Shown piece by piece: positions 22,387 through 27,826 of a DNA stretch of 27,826 nt (position 1 is the first letter of the stretch; each line of letters begins with the position of its first letter). The notes below the pieces were generated by a model. It did no database searches. It was not told where the DNA came from and saw only the letters and a program-made list of their open reading frames with translations. The DNA is taken from IMG/VR virus record IMGVR_UViG_3300027608_000125, positions 1 through 27,826 of that record. The stretch is one strand, 5' to 3'. A program made the position numbers and the translations under genes. Source of the DNA: a virus.

Positions 22387-22438
22387 CCCAGTGAAACTTT
22401 ACTTAAGAGTCCCACTAGCGTAAGGTTATATCACTGGG
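22387..22438 (+). promoter_or_regulatory. Promoter box B flanked by inverted repeat
   Basis: AACTTTACTTA at 22395-22405 with TTAAGA (22403-22408), 17-nt spacer and TTATAT (22426-22431). CCCAGTGA (22387-22394) and TCACTGGG (22431-22438) form a perfect 8-bp inverted repeat around it, a candidate operator. Another CCCAGTG follows at about 22453-22459. Confidence 0.6.
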
Positions 22439-22495
22439 TCAGCAATTCAGCCCCCAGTGTTTTCTCAAACCGTTCATTCTTATGGAGATTTGAAC

Positions 22496-23155
22496 ATGGC
22501 AAAATCAGCCGCAAAAGCCGTAGAATCCGCTACGCAAGTATCTTTCACTTCCCTGAAAGACTCAGCCTACCAACAAGCGGGAGCCGCTAAGACTCTTGAA
22601 GACGTAGCACGCTACGCTCTGACTCAGATCAAAGACTTCCCCAAAGAAGTCCCAACTGAAGCTAAAGACCAACTGTATGAAGGTTATCGCATGAAGTTCA
22701 ATGCGCTTCAACCCGCTACCATGTATGCGGTTATCAATGACCACTACGTTCGTGCCACGCCTGAGCATATCAAGGCTGACAATGTAGAGAAAATTGAGAT
22801 CGGTGTTCCGTATGCTTACAGTTACTCGGCTCAAGAGTTTGGTAAGTTGGCAAACACCAACCCCGCTCTCCACGCTCTTGTGAAGAGTATCAGAGAGAAG
22901 TGTTCTACTTATTGCTCGAATCGACTGGGCGACTTGAAAAGAGCCGCTACGAAGATTCTCAAAGAGGGTCAAGAGGGGCGAGCCAGAACCGCCAATAAAA
23001 ACTTCGGTGAGTTTATCGAAGATTGGTTCAAAGAAGCCGCACCAACTAGGCTGATATCCGCTAAGAATCGGGGCGACAAAACCGCTGACGATAAACGATG
23101 GAATGAAGCTAAAGTCGCCTTTATGGTGAAATGGAAACACTCTGACGCTAAGTAA
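22496..23155 (+). CDS. Paralog A, unknown family
   Basis: A 219-residue soluble protein from MAKSAAKAVESATQ (GGAG about 9 nt upstream; the frame also opens at 22457 without support). Conserved blocks shared with the next gene: SLKD..YQQAG, YALTQIKDFP, MYAVINDHYVRAT, EKIEIGVPYAYSYS, QEFGKLANTNPALH and YCSNRLGDLKRA. The C-terminus is basic and variable. No domain recognised. It has its own promoter box and terminator, so it is a single-gene unit. The strong conservation suggests a defined structural or catalytic core, possibly nucleic-acid related. Confidence 0.8.
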   Translation: MAKSAAKAVESATQVSFTSLKDSAYQQAGAAKTLEDVARYALTQIKDFPKEVPTEAKDQLYEGYRMKFNALQPATMYAVINDHYVRATPEHIKADNVEKIEIGVPYAYSYSAQEFGKLANTNPALHALVKSIREKCSTYCSNRLGDLKRAATKILKEGQEGRARTANKNFGEFIEDWFKEAAPTRLISAKNRGDKTADDKRWNEAKVAFMVKWKHSDAK

Positions 23156-23165
23156 TTAGCTGACC

Positions 23166-23202
23166 AACCCCGCAGATCGAAAGGTTTGCGGGGTTTTTTT
23201 TT
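23166..23202 (+). terminator. Intrinsic terminator after paralog A
   Basis: AACCCCGCA (23166-23174) pairs perfectly with TGCGGGGTT (23187-23195), followed by an uninterrupted T-run. Confidence 0.9.
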
Positions 23203-23218
23203 CGCCCGTTATTTTGAA

Positions 23219-23252
23219 ACCAGTTATTTTCTGTCGCGCGCGGGAGTGCGTG
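23219..23252 (+). repeat. GC-rich repeat R, copy 2
   Basis: ACCAGTTATTTTCTGTCGCG, then CGCGGGAGTGCGTG. Differs from copy 1 at a few positions. Copies 2 and 3 also share the preceding TTATTTTGAA/TTATTTGAA stretch. Confidence 0.75.
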
Positions 23253-23295
23253 CGTGACCCGTAAAACCCTTAAATAGTACCCCACACCCCAGTGG

Positions 23296-23330
23296 AACTT
23301 TACTTAAGACCCCACATGTGTCAATATAAA
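23296..23330 (+). promoter_or_regulatory. Promoter box C before paralog B
   Basis: CCCCAGTGG then AACTTTACTTA (23296-23306), CTTAAGA and TATAAA at 23325-23330. Nearly identical to box B upstream of the box, but lacking the downstream TCACTGGG arm. Confidence 0.55.
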
Positions 23331-23384
23331 CCATCGTTTAGAAAACACCTAAACGATATTTCATTAACTTTATCGGAGGACATT

Positions 23385-23990
23385 ATGTCTACCATTTCAT
23401 CATTGAAGGATTTGGGCTATCAACAGGCAGGGACAGGGGACAGTTTAGACGCACAGGGCGAATATGCCTTGGCACACATTGCAGGGTTTCCAGAGGACAT
23501 CCCAAGCGAAGCAAGGGAAATGCTTTACGATGGTTATCGCTTACGCCATGGCGAACGTCATCCTGCCAAGGTCTATGCCGTTGTTAACGATCACTATCTG
23601 CTAGCAACAGAGGAACAGATCAAAAACAAAAAAGTAGAAAAAATCGAAATTGGTGTGGCTTATGCCTTTGCCTATTCATCGCAGGAATTTGGCAAGCTCA
23701 AAAACACTAACCCAGCATTGCATGGCATCGTAAAGGTGATACGTGACGATGTGGCAGATTACTGTTCTAACCGATTAGGTGATCTTAAACGTGCCTGTAA
23801 ACGCATCCTTGCAAAGCGTAACGGCACAACGACAACACGCACAACATTGTTTTTTGAGGAATCGATGAAAACAATTTTTGACGCACAGGCAAAATCTGTG
23901 AAAGTGAAAGAAGCAAAACGTGACGCCACAGCAAACAGCGCCAAGTATGCGCTTGCCGTAAAAGCGTTTTGGATGACATACAACAAATGA
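23385..23990 (+). CDS. Paralog B, unknown family
   Basis: A 201-residue protein from MSTISSLKDLGYQQAG with GGAGG 7 nt upstream (a longer frame start at 23292 is not supported). It is clearly paralogous to the gene at 22496: shared blocks are YALAHIAGFP, VYAVVNDHYLLAT, EKIEIGVAYAFAYS, QEFGKLKNTNPALH and YCSNRLGDLKRA. In the 58-residue core from EKIEIGV to the IL after GDLKRA, 42 residues are identical by hand count, while most synonymous codon positions differ. The C-terminus is Lys-rich and different. Function unknown; has its own promoter box and terminator. Confidence 0.8.
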   Translation: MSTISSLKDLGYQQAGTGDSLDAQGEYALAHIAGFPEDIPSEAREMLYDGYRLRHGERHPAKVYAVVNDHYLLATEEQIKNKKVEKIEIGVAYAFAYSSQEFGKLKNTNPALHGIVKVIRDDVADYCSNRLGDLKRACKRILAKRNGTTTTRTTLFFEESMKTIFDAQAKSVKVKEAKRDATANSAKYALAVKAFWMTYNK

Positions 23991-24001
23991 TGTTGTGACC
24001 C

Positions 24002-24038
24002 AAGCCCCTGATCAGAAATGGTCAGGGGCTTTTTTTTG
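24002..24038 (+). terminator. Intrinsic terminator after paralog B
   Basis: AAGCCCCTGA (24002-24011) pairs with TCAGGGGCTT (24022-24031), 10 bp, followed by a T-run. Confidence 0.9.
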
Positions 24039-24053
24039 TCCGTGTTATTTGAA

Positions 24054-24090
24054 ACCAGTTATTTTTCGACGCGCGCGAGAGGGCGCGCAT
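24054..24090 (+). repeat. GC-rich repeat R, copy 3
   Basis: ACCAGTTATTTTTCGACGCG then CGCGAGAGGGCGCGCAT. No gene follows directly; instead the repeat-rich origin-like region begins, so the cassette series ends here or a third gene has been lost. Confidence 0.7.
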
Positions 24091-24117
24091 GGCGGGACAA
24101 GGCTCTTATTTAGCATC

Positions 24118-24131
24118 CCACGCATGCGTGG
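24118..24131 (+). promoter_or_regulatory. CCACGCAT palindrome (leader element, orphan copy)
   Basis: CCACGCATGCGTGG is a perfect 14-nt palindrome preceded by TTAGCATC. AGCATCCCACGCAT also occurs in the leader at 24703, and AGCGACCCACGCAT in that at 27259. Here no strong promoter or gene accompanies it. Confidence 0.5.
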
Positions 24132-24226
24132 TATTTGCTTTGCATCGCCTACCGTTTTCAGAACTGACAGGGCTAAAAATGTGGTTGCGTCATTTACCGT
24201 TTTCTTAACTGATAGCTTTGTAGTTT

Positions 24227-24565
24227 TGTTCTACTTTTCATAGAACATTGTACTGCGTAGTGTTTGAGAATAGAACAGAAAATCTGAGTATCCATGCGGG
24301 TTGCGAGCATTCTGTTCTAATGTTCTACGGTTTTGGCAGGATATGGGTGTTTTTGATAAAAACTGTGCGAGCAAGGTCTTCTCAGCCAATGCAGAAAAAA
24401 TCATCAAAAAGAGGAGCATATATCCTTTTTCCTTAGAACATTAGAACATCTATATATTTATTATATAAATACTTAATAAAAACAACAAGTTAGCTCACTC
24501 AGACCCCCCCTTTTCCGTTCTATAAGCACAGTTTCAAAAGTAGAACAAGCTAGAACATTAGAACA
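24227..24565 (+). other. Candidate replication origin with TAGAACA iterons
   Basis: Ten perfect TAGAACA copies: seven direct (24241, 24271, 24434, 24442, 24541, 24551, 24559) and three inverted (24227, 24313, 24321), plus a partial at 24517. The paired 15-mer TAGAACATTAGAACA occurs at 24434 and 24551 and inverted at 24313. Immediately right of the 24434 pair lies a 21-nt run of only A and T (24451-24471), continuing A/T-rich to about 24484. Iterons beside an easily melted tract are typical of replication origins; operators for a repressor are the main alternative. No credible ORF in 24040-24628. Confidence 0.65.
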
Positions 24566-24628
24566 AGATCCAGCGCCCTGTTCCCCTGCCTCCAACTGCC
24601 GTACAAAACTACTTTTTTTATTAAGAGC

Positions 24629-24657
24629 TTGACTCATATGTCAAGTTGTGGTATACT
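24629..24657 (+). promoter_or_regulatory. Strong sigma70-type promoter with embedded palindrome
   Basis: TTGACT (24629-24634), 17-nt spacer, TATACT (24652-24657). CTTGAC TCATAT GTCAAG (24628-24645) is a perfect 6+6 palindrome over the -35, a likely operator. The same arrangement recurs at 27185. Confidence 0.85.
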
Positions 24658-24702
24658 TGAGTTTGGGTCGGGAGGTAGATGGCAAGCGGCCCTAATCAGC
24701 AT

Positions 24703-24718
24703 CCCACGCATCCGTGGG
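24703..24718 (+). promoter_or_regulatory. 5' leader hairpin CCCACG-CATC-CGTGGG
   Basis: Six-bp stem, 4-nt loop, followed by TTTTGTTTCAACCAA. The same leader layout follows the 27185 promoter. Too short a T-run for certain termination; attenuation, protein binding or mRNA stability are options. Confidence 0.6.
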
Positions 24719-24768
24719 TTTTGTTTCAACCAATCGGTATCCTTTGCAGGAACCACAAGGAGATGGAA

Positions 24769-25098
24769 ATGATAGTATCGTTTATGAGAGCATTACCTGT
24801 TGAGCAGGTAGAAAAGGCAACAGACTGGATGAAAGCTATGCCTCGTTCAGTCCGTAAGACTTTGCGTCTTACTAAGTCCCGTCAACCCAATGTCAATACC
24901 CACGATGGCGTGGATGACTATTTGGCAGTTGACTGCCGCATTGACACGTACCACACACAGAACCTTGAGTTCCTTGATCGTGAGTTCGGCTTCGATGAGT
25001 TCAACGACATCGACGATGAGCATGAGGGCTTGACGATCACTTCTGCTATGTCAGAGGTTGAGGCGTTTGAGTACCTCACAGGCTACGACATCATCTAA
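24769..25098 (+). CDS. 109-residue acidic protein, unknown
   Basis: The ATG at 24769 is chosen because AAGGAG sits 6 nt before it; the frame also opens at 24679 inside the leader. The protein starts MIVSFMRALPVEQVEKATDW and has a basic middle (PRSVRKTLRLTKSRQ) and a very acidic C-terminal half (REFGFDEFNDIDDEHEGL). The acidic tail resembles those of DNA mimic proteins, but no family is recognised. First gene of the promoter-led operon. Confidence 0.75.
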   Translation: MIVSFMRALPVEQVEKATDWMKAMPRSVRKTLRLTKSRQPNVNTHDGVDDYLAVDCRIDTYHTQNLEFLDREFGFDEFNDIDDEHEGLTITSAMSEVEAFEYLTGYDII

Positions 25099-25116
25099 TC
25101 ACATTTGCAACTAAGC

Positions 25117-25134
25117 ACCCACGGCAACGTGGGT
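25117..25134 (+). promoter_or_regulatory. Intergenic hairpin with GCAA loop
   Basis: ACCCACG and CGTGGGT pair over 7 bp around the GNRA tetraloop GCAA. The stem is the same CCCACG/CGTGGG as in the operon leader. No T-run follows; an AGGAG site for the next gene lies about 10 nt on. Confidence 0.55.
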
Positions 25135-25153
25135 CTTCAATCAGGAGATCATT

Positions 25154-25402
25154 ATGGGAAAAGTAAAAGTTCAATACGCACCGCTCGACTTCGCACCTGA
25201 GCAGGAACAACAACAGGAGACAGCAAACCGCAACATGTTTCTGCTTCTGTGCAACGGCAAGCCCTTGGCGTTGTATGACCATCGGGACACTGCCGAGTAC
25301 GAGATGCACATCTGCATCCAAGGCGACATGCACGAGGGATACGAGAACAAGTATCGCATCAAGACCATGGGCGTAGTCACCCACGCATACGAGGAGAACT
25401 AA
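25154..25402 (+). CDS. 82-residue protein, unknown
   Basis: A soluble protein: MGKVKVQYAPLDFAPEQEQQ then LLLCNGKPLALYDHRDTAEY and GYENKYRIKTMGVVTH. AGGAG lies 8 nt upstream. No domain recognised. The C-terminal half with alternating charged and hydrophobic residues looks like a compact alpha/beta fold. It is the second gene of the operon. Confidence 0.7.
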   Translation: MGKVKVQYAPLDFAPEQEQQQETANRNMFLLLCNGKPLALYDHRDTAEYEMHICIQGDMHEGYENKYRIKTMGVVTHAYEEN

Positions 25403-25404
25403 TC

Positions 25405-25641
25405 ATGCACTGGAACTATCGCATCGTAAACACCAAGTCCGAGAATGGCGGTGAGGATTGGTACTGTCTGCAAGAAGTCTATTACAACGAGAAAGGCGAA
25501 CCTTACGCGTATTGCAACGCTTGTACAGGTTCGGAGAGTATGGAGACTCTCAAGGATGTGTGGCACATGGTCAATGAGTCAATCACCTTGCCCCCATTGC
25601 AGGAAGAAGACTTTGTCAAGTACGAGGAGGATGAGGAATGA
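25405..25641 (+). CDS. MHWNYRIV-type small phage protein
   Basis: A 78-residue acidic protein opening MHWNYRIVNTKSENGGEDWY then CLQEVYYNEKGEPYAY. The M(H/N)WNYRV...EVYYDxxGxP pattern is one I recall from small uncharacterised phage and bacterial proteins. Starts 2 nt after the previous stop, with GAGGAG within that gene. Function unknown. Confidence 0.75.
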   Translation: MHWNYRIVNTKSENGGEDWYCLQEVYYNEKGEPYAYCNACTGSESMETLKDVWHMVNESITLPPLQEEDFVKYEEDEE

Positions 25642-25835
25642 CCCCCGAGGAGTTTCATTTTTCTTTGGAGAAAGACTATGTTCTGCGACAGGCGTATGAG
25701 GCGTTGGAGACCATGATCTACACCCTGAGTAGAGCCGAGGACACCATGCGTCAACGTGCCAAGTACGTTGCAGAGGCACAAGCCACGGCTTCTAAAGCTA
25801 TGACTGCCATAACAGAAGTATTGGAGAAACCATGA
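25638..25835 (+). CDS. 65-residue helical protein
   Basis: Overlaps the previous stop by 4 nt (ATGA). The sequence MTPEEFHFSLEKDYVLRQAY followed by TMRQRAKYVAEAQATASKAM is nearly all helix-forming, so a single helical hairpin or coiled coil is likely. No family recognised. Confidence 0.68.
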   Translation: MTPEEFHFSLEKDYVLRQAYEALETMIYTLSRAEDTMRQRAKYVAEAQATASKAMTAITEVLEKP

Positions 25836-26035
25836 AAGTCAGAGACATACGCAAGCGTAGAGCCAAGAGCAAGTACCAATCAAATGGTTCTTTCAGCTTC
25901 TTACGCCTAAGTCAGACCAAGCGTTGCCGTACCTACGAGGAGGGATGCTTTATCTGTGACCCATGGCACTTCTACGACACGCACAAGCGTTTCCCCACAT
26001 GGCACGAACTGATGGATGAAGGAGTCCTCAAATGA
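25832..26035 (+). CDS. 67-residue basic Cys/Trp-containing protein
   Basis: Starts MKVRDIRKRRAKSKYQSNGS, strongly basic, then FSFLRLSQTKRCRTYEEGCF followed by ICDPWHFYDTHKR and PTWHELMDEG. Three Cys and three His (RC, GCFIC, WH, TH, WH) could bind a metal. ATGA overlap with both neighbours. A nucleic-acid-binding role is plausible from charge but not shown. Confidence 0.68.
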   Translation: MKVRDIRKRRAKSKYQSNGSFSFLRLSQTKRCRTYEEGCFICDPWHFYDTHKRFPTWHELMDEGVLK

Positions 26036-26214
26036 AGTATTACCCAATGGTATGGATACTGTGGTGTAACTATCTCGATGAGCAAGGCAGTGACAATAGG
26101 ATTATGGAATTGTTTGCTCACAAGATAGATGCAGAGGCATTCATGCGTGAATGCAAAAAAGAAGATGACCCACTGAGGCTCTACTGGATACAAGAAAAGG
26201 AGGTGATTACATGA
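26032..26214 (+). CDS. 60-residue protein, unknown
   Basis: MKYYPMVWILWCNYLDEQGS followed by DNRIMELFAHKIDAEAFMRE. The N-terminal stretch is aromatic rather than a clear membrane helix. Probably a small alpha/beta protein. ATGA overlaps on both sides make it part of the coupled chain. Confidence 0.65.
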   Translation: MKYYPMVWILWCNYLDEQGSDNRIMELFAHKIDAEAFMRECKKEDDPLRLYWIQEKEVIT

Positions 26215-26423
26215 AAAACCACAAGCCTCATTGCCGTAACTGCGATGAACAGTACTCCACGGAACGGTGGAAGCTTGGTTACAAGCATTGCATGCCATGT
26301 GGAGAGAAACTCTCCAAGGAAGCAGTGCGTACAGTTGTGCCTATGCACAAGAGTAACTACATGATGATCACCGACATGGCTGATCTCAAGGGTATCAACA
26401 ACAAGGGAGGGTTTCACAGATGA
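26211..26423 (+). CDS. Four-cysteine zinc-finger protein
   Basis: A 70-residue basic protein with CRNC (C8, C11) and CMPC (C27, C30), a treble-clef or ribbon-type zinc site, followed by a segment ending HKSNYMMITDMADLKGINNK. The KSNYMxITD...L.GINNKGG tail is one I recall from small phage proteins with this zinc motif. Probably a DNA- or RNA-binding regulator. ATGA overlaps on both sides. Confidence 0.75.
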   Translation: MKNHKPHCRNCDEQYSTERWKLGYKHCMPCGEKLSKEAVRTVVPMHKSNYMMITDMADLKGINNKGGFHR

Positions 26424-26770
26424 ATGAGAAAACATTTATGTGCCTAGTGCAGGTACTGGATAAGTGCAAGCGTTGGGGCTACACCGATGTGTGGATGAAC
26501 ACGGTCACACCCCATACACCTGCATACTGGTCAGGCGGTCACATGGTTGCCTCGCCTCCGTCTAGGCGTAATGGCAGTAGCCCTGCGATATGGAGTCTAT
26601 CTTACGACCCACTGGAACGTGAGGTTCTAGGTAGAGGGGGTTGCGGTAACGCAATGGGTGAGAAGGCAGATCAGATGCAGTTTTACACTTTGGATAAATA
26701 CATTCCTCCCTCACACTACATGCTAGTGGGTGGAGATTGGTTATTAGAAGGAGAAGATGATGGGCTATAG
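26420..26770 (+). CDS. 116-residue protein, unknown
   Basis: MNEKTFMCLVQVLDKCKRWG then YTDVWMNTVTPHTPAYWSGG and VLGRGGCGNAMGEKADQMQF. Rich in Gly, Pro and Trp, with four cysteines spread out. Starts by ATGA overlap and ends 14 nt inside the next gene. No family recognised. Confidence 0.7.
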   Translation: MNEKTFMCLVQVLDKCKRWGYTDVWMNTVTPHTPAYWSGGHMVASPPSRRNGSSPAIWSLSYDPLEREVLGRGGCGNAMGEKADQMQFYTLDKYIPPSHYMLVGGDWLLEGEDDGL

Positions 26771-27164
26771 ATCAGATGTGGCGTACACGATTCGGTTCAC
26801 CGATGACCACGACACGAACAACGAGCAATCGTTTTATACATTCTTATTGGAGGCAAAGGCTAACCCCCAGTGCCAGATCGCCCTTGCGGAGGTGGAGATC
26901 AACCATAAGGAGAAGGCGTTCTACTACTCTGCAAGAGATGTGAAGTGGTACGAGAACTACCCCGATGTGATGAGCCACATGGCGTTGTTGCACCAAGCGG
27001 AGGATTGGGCTAAGCAAGTGAGTGAGGGAAAACTTGCTTGCACGATAGGTTCGATGTTTCTACGTGCGGGCGAGGAAACGAACGACACCGAAGAACGCTA
27101 TCACGGTGACTACGACCACGACTGGATGCACATGAGCAGACAAGTTATCACAGACTGGACGTAG
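26760..27164 (+). CDS. MGYRSDVAY-type phage protein
   Basis: A 134-residue acidic protein: MGYRSDVAYTIRFTDDHDTN, IALAEVEINHKEKAFYYSAR, DVKWYENYPDVMSHMALLHQ. The MGYRSDV start is a hallmark of a small-protein family common in phages and of unknown function. Two ATGs are adjacent (26757 and 26760). The second is 6 nt from the AAGGAG and matches the family start. It ends the operon before the next promoter. Confidence 0.8.
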   Translation: MGYRSDVAYTIRFTDDHDTNNEQSFYTFLLEAKANPQCQIALAEVEINHKEKAFYYSARDVKWYENYPDVMSHMALLHQAEDWAKQVSEGKLACTIGSMFLRAGEETNDTEERYHGDYDHDWMHMSRQVITDWT

Positions 27165-27184
27165 AAAAAAGTTGAGTAAACCCC

Positions 27185-27213
27185 TTGACTCAGAGGTCAA
27201 GTTGTGTTATACT
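27185..27213 (+). promoter_or_regulatory. Second sigma70-type promoter with palindrome
   Basis: TTGACT (27185-27190), 17-nt spacer, TATACT (27208-27213). CTTGAC TCAGAG GTCAAG (27184-27201) covers the -35. Differs from the 24629 copy at only a few bases between the hexamers, so both units are probably co-regulated. Confidence 0.85.
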
Positions 27214-27258
27214 TATAGCTAGTGGGGAGAGTTTTTTAACTACCCCGCTACTTAGCGA

Positions 27259-27274
27259 CCCACGCATCAGTGGG
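27259..27274 (+). promoter_or_regulatory. 5' leader hairpin, second copy
   Basis: CCCAC GCATCA GTGGG, a 5-bp stem, followed by ATTTATTTTCAACCAA and AGGAG. Same position and flanks as the leader at 24703, with a changed loop. Confidence 0.6.
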
Positions 27275-27301
27275 ATTTATTTTCAACCAAAGGAGAGCGT
27301 A

Positions 27302-27826
27302 ATGGAATTACACAAACCCGATCACCTCATAAGCCTTGCCTCATCAGCAGTCCTCGTGAGCGTGGATGTCAATGTATGGTCAGCGACAAAGCAAGACCGA
27401 GTTATCAGCAATGAAGTTACTGCATCAAAGAATGCAGACAAGAGCGCGGGGCGCTACGTCAAGAACCTCTTGGCAGATCACCCACGTCACAAGGCAATCG
27501 TCAACTATCGTCAGACTATCTATAACTGGGTCAAGCGCAGGACTTATAGATGGAACAACTCACAGGACTTGTTGCCGTCTGTGGATATGCCCAAGTTCAA
27601 GCAAGAGTATCACGGTCATCAGGCGGCATTCAATACCCTGCTTGGTGACTTCATCCTTGCCTACGATAGCATTGTCTCGGACATGGCGTTCAAGCAAGGC
27701 GATATGTTCGACCGCAATGACTACCCCGCTAAAGAGCAACTGGTATCTAAGTTTGGTGTCCAACTCTTTGTATCGGAAGTTCCCATGTCAGATTTCAGAT
27801 GTGGTATTGCGTCAGACATCGCAGAA
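27302..27826 (+). CDS. DUF3150-like protein, partial
   Basis: A gene open to the right end of the window (175 codons, no stop). It starts MELHKPDHLISLASSAVLVS, then VDVNVWSATKQDR, DKSAGRYVKNLLADHP, YNWVKRRTYRWNNSQDLLPS and NDYPAKEQLVSKFGVQLFVS. The order (I/VxxWxAxxxD, GxYxKxL, TxxWxxxxxLLP, DYPxxxxLxxxF, P..DFR) fits DUF3150 as I recall it, a family often encoded with a MoxR/CobS-type AAA ATPase. If so, that ATPase should lie just right of the window. SD AAAGGAG 6 nt upstream; driven by the promoter at 27185. Confidence 0.75.
   Translation, partial: MELHKPDHLISLASSAVLVSVDVNVWSATKQDRVISNEVTASKNADKSAGRYVKNLLADHPRHKAIVNYRQTIYNWVKRRTYRWNNSQDLLPSVDMPKFKQEYHGHQAAFNTLLGDFILAYDSIVSDMAFKQGDMFDRNDYPAKEQLVSKFGVQLFVSEVPMSDFRCGIASDIAE

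Noticed and set aside
23995-24436. Two rightward open frames of 82 and 62 codons in the origin-like region
   Set aside because: No SD, composition unlike neighbours, one overlaps the terminator and GC-rich repeat; I treat the stretch as non-coding.
24227-24565. TAGAACA pairs as alphaproteobacterial LexA (SOS) boxes
   Set aside because: The LexA-type direct repeat needs GAAC or GTTC halves 7 nt apart; here the GAAC halves are 4 nt apart and there are too many copies.
25117-25134. The ACCCACG-GCAA-CGTGGGT hairpin as a terminator
   Set aside because: It lacks a T-run and is followed closely by an SD and start codon, so transcription must continue.
1-27826. CRISPR array, tRNA, integrase or insertion sequence
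   Set aside because: No regular spacer-repeat pattern, cloverleaf, recombinase motif or transposase frame was seen by eye.

Overview
The window looks like part of the genome of a tailed double-stranded DNA phage, probably from an environmental (freshwater-type) sample and infecting a Gram-negative bacterium. Everything from 1 to 20513 reads leftward and is a near-complete packaging, head, tail and lysis module. Everything from 21094 to the right end reads rightward and consists of small genes typical of phage early or middle regions. No integrase, repressor, tRNA or CRISPR array is visible, so nothing here argues for lysogeny. The host cannot be fixed from sequence alone. A betaproteobacterium is a weak guess.

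Leftward (late) module, in transcription order: small terminase-like gene, large terminase, an 840-residue portal with a glutamine-rich tail, a small coiled-coil protein, a GroES-type co-chaperonin, a scaffold-like acidic protein, a capsid-associated protein, a decoration-like protein and the major capsid protein. A strong intrinsic terminator (12274-12299) lies just after the capsid gene. After it come structural proteins, a run of very small Lys/Gly-rich proteins (9190-10766), head-tail adaptors with inserted beta-rich modules, fibre-like proteins (one built of about 20-residue repeats, one with Ig/FN3 domains and a DUF1566-like end), small membrane proteins, a three-TM-type holin, an M15 peptidase endolysin and the start of another structural gene that runs off the left end. 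Many genes overlap by 4 nt, so translation is tightly coupled.

The divergent control region (20514-21093) contains a likely leftward promoter, a 15-bp perfect inverted repeat, an AT-rich island, a very strong G-quadruplex motif and a rightward promoter box. The first rightward operon (21094-22249) carries two near-identical elements that match every position of the hammerhead ribozyme core, each set to cut 24 nt upstream of the next start codon. The stem I difference between the copies is compensatory.

Next come two paralogous genes of unknown function (22496-23155 and 23385-23990), each with its own promoter box and terminator and bordered by three copies of a GC-rich repeat. Their proteins are strongly conserved but nearly every codon differs. 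After them a gene-free stretch (24040-24628) holds ten perfect copies of TAGAACA around a 21-nt pure A/T tract, a good candidate replication origin. From 24629 a strong sigma70-type promoter with an embedded palindrome drives an operon of small overlapping genes. The same promoter-leader arrangement recurs at 27185 before a partial DUF3150-like gene.
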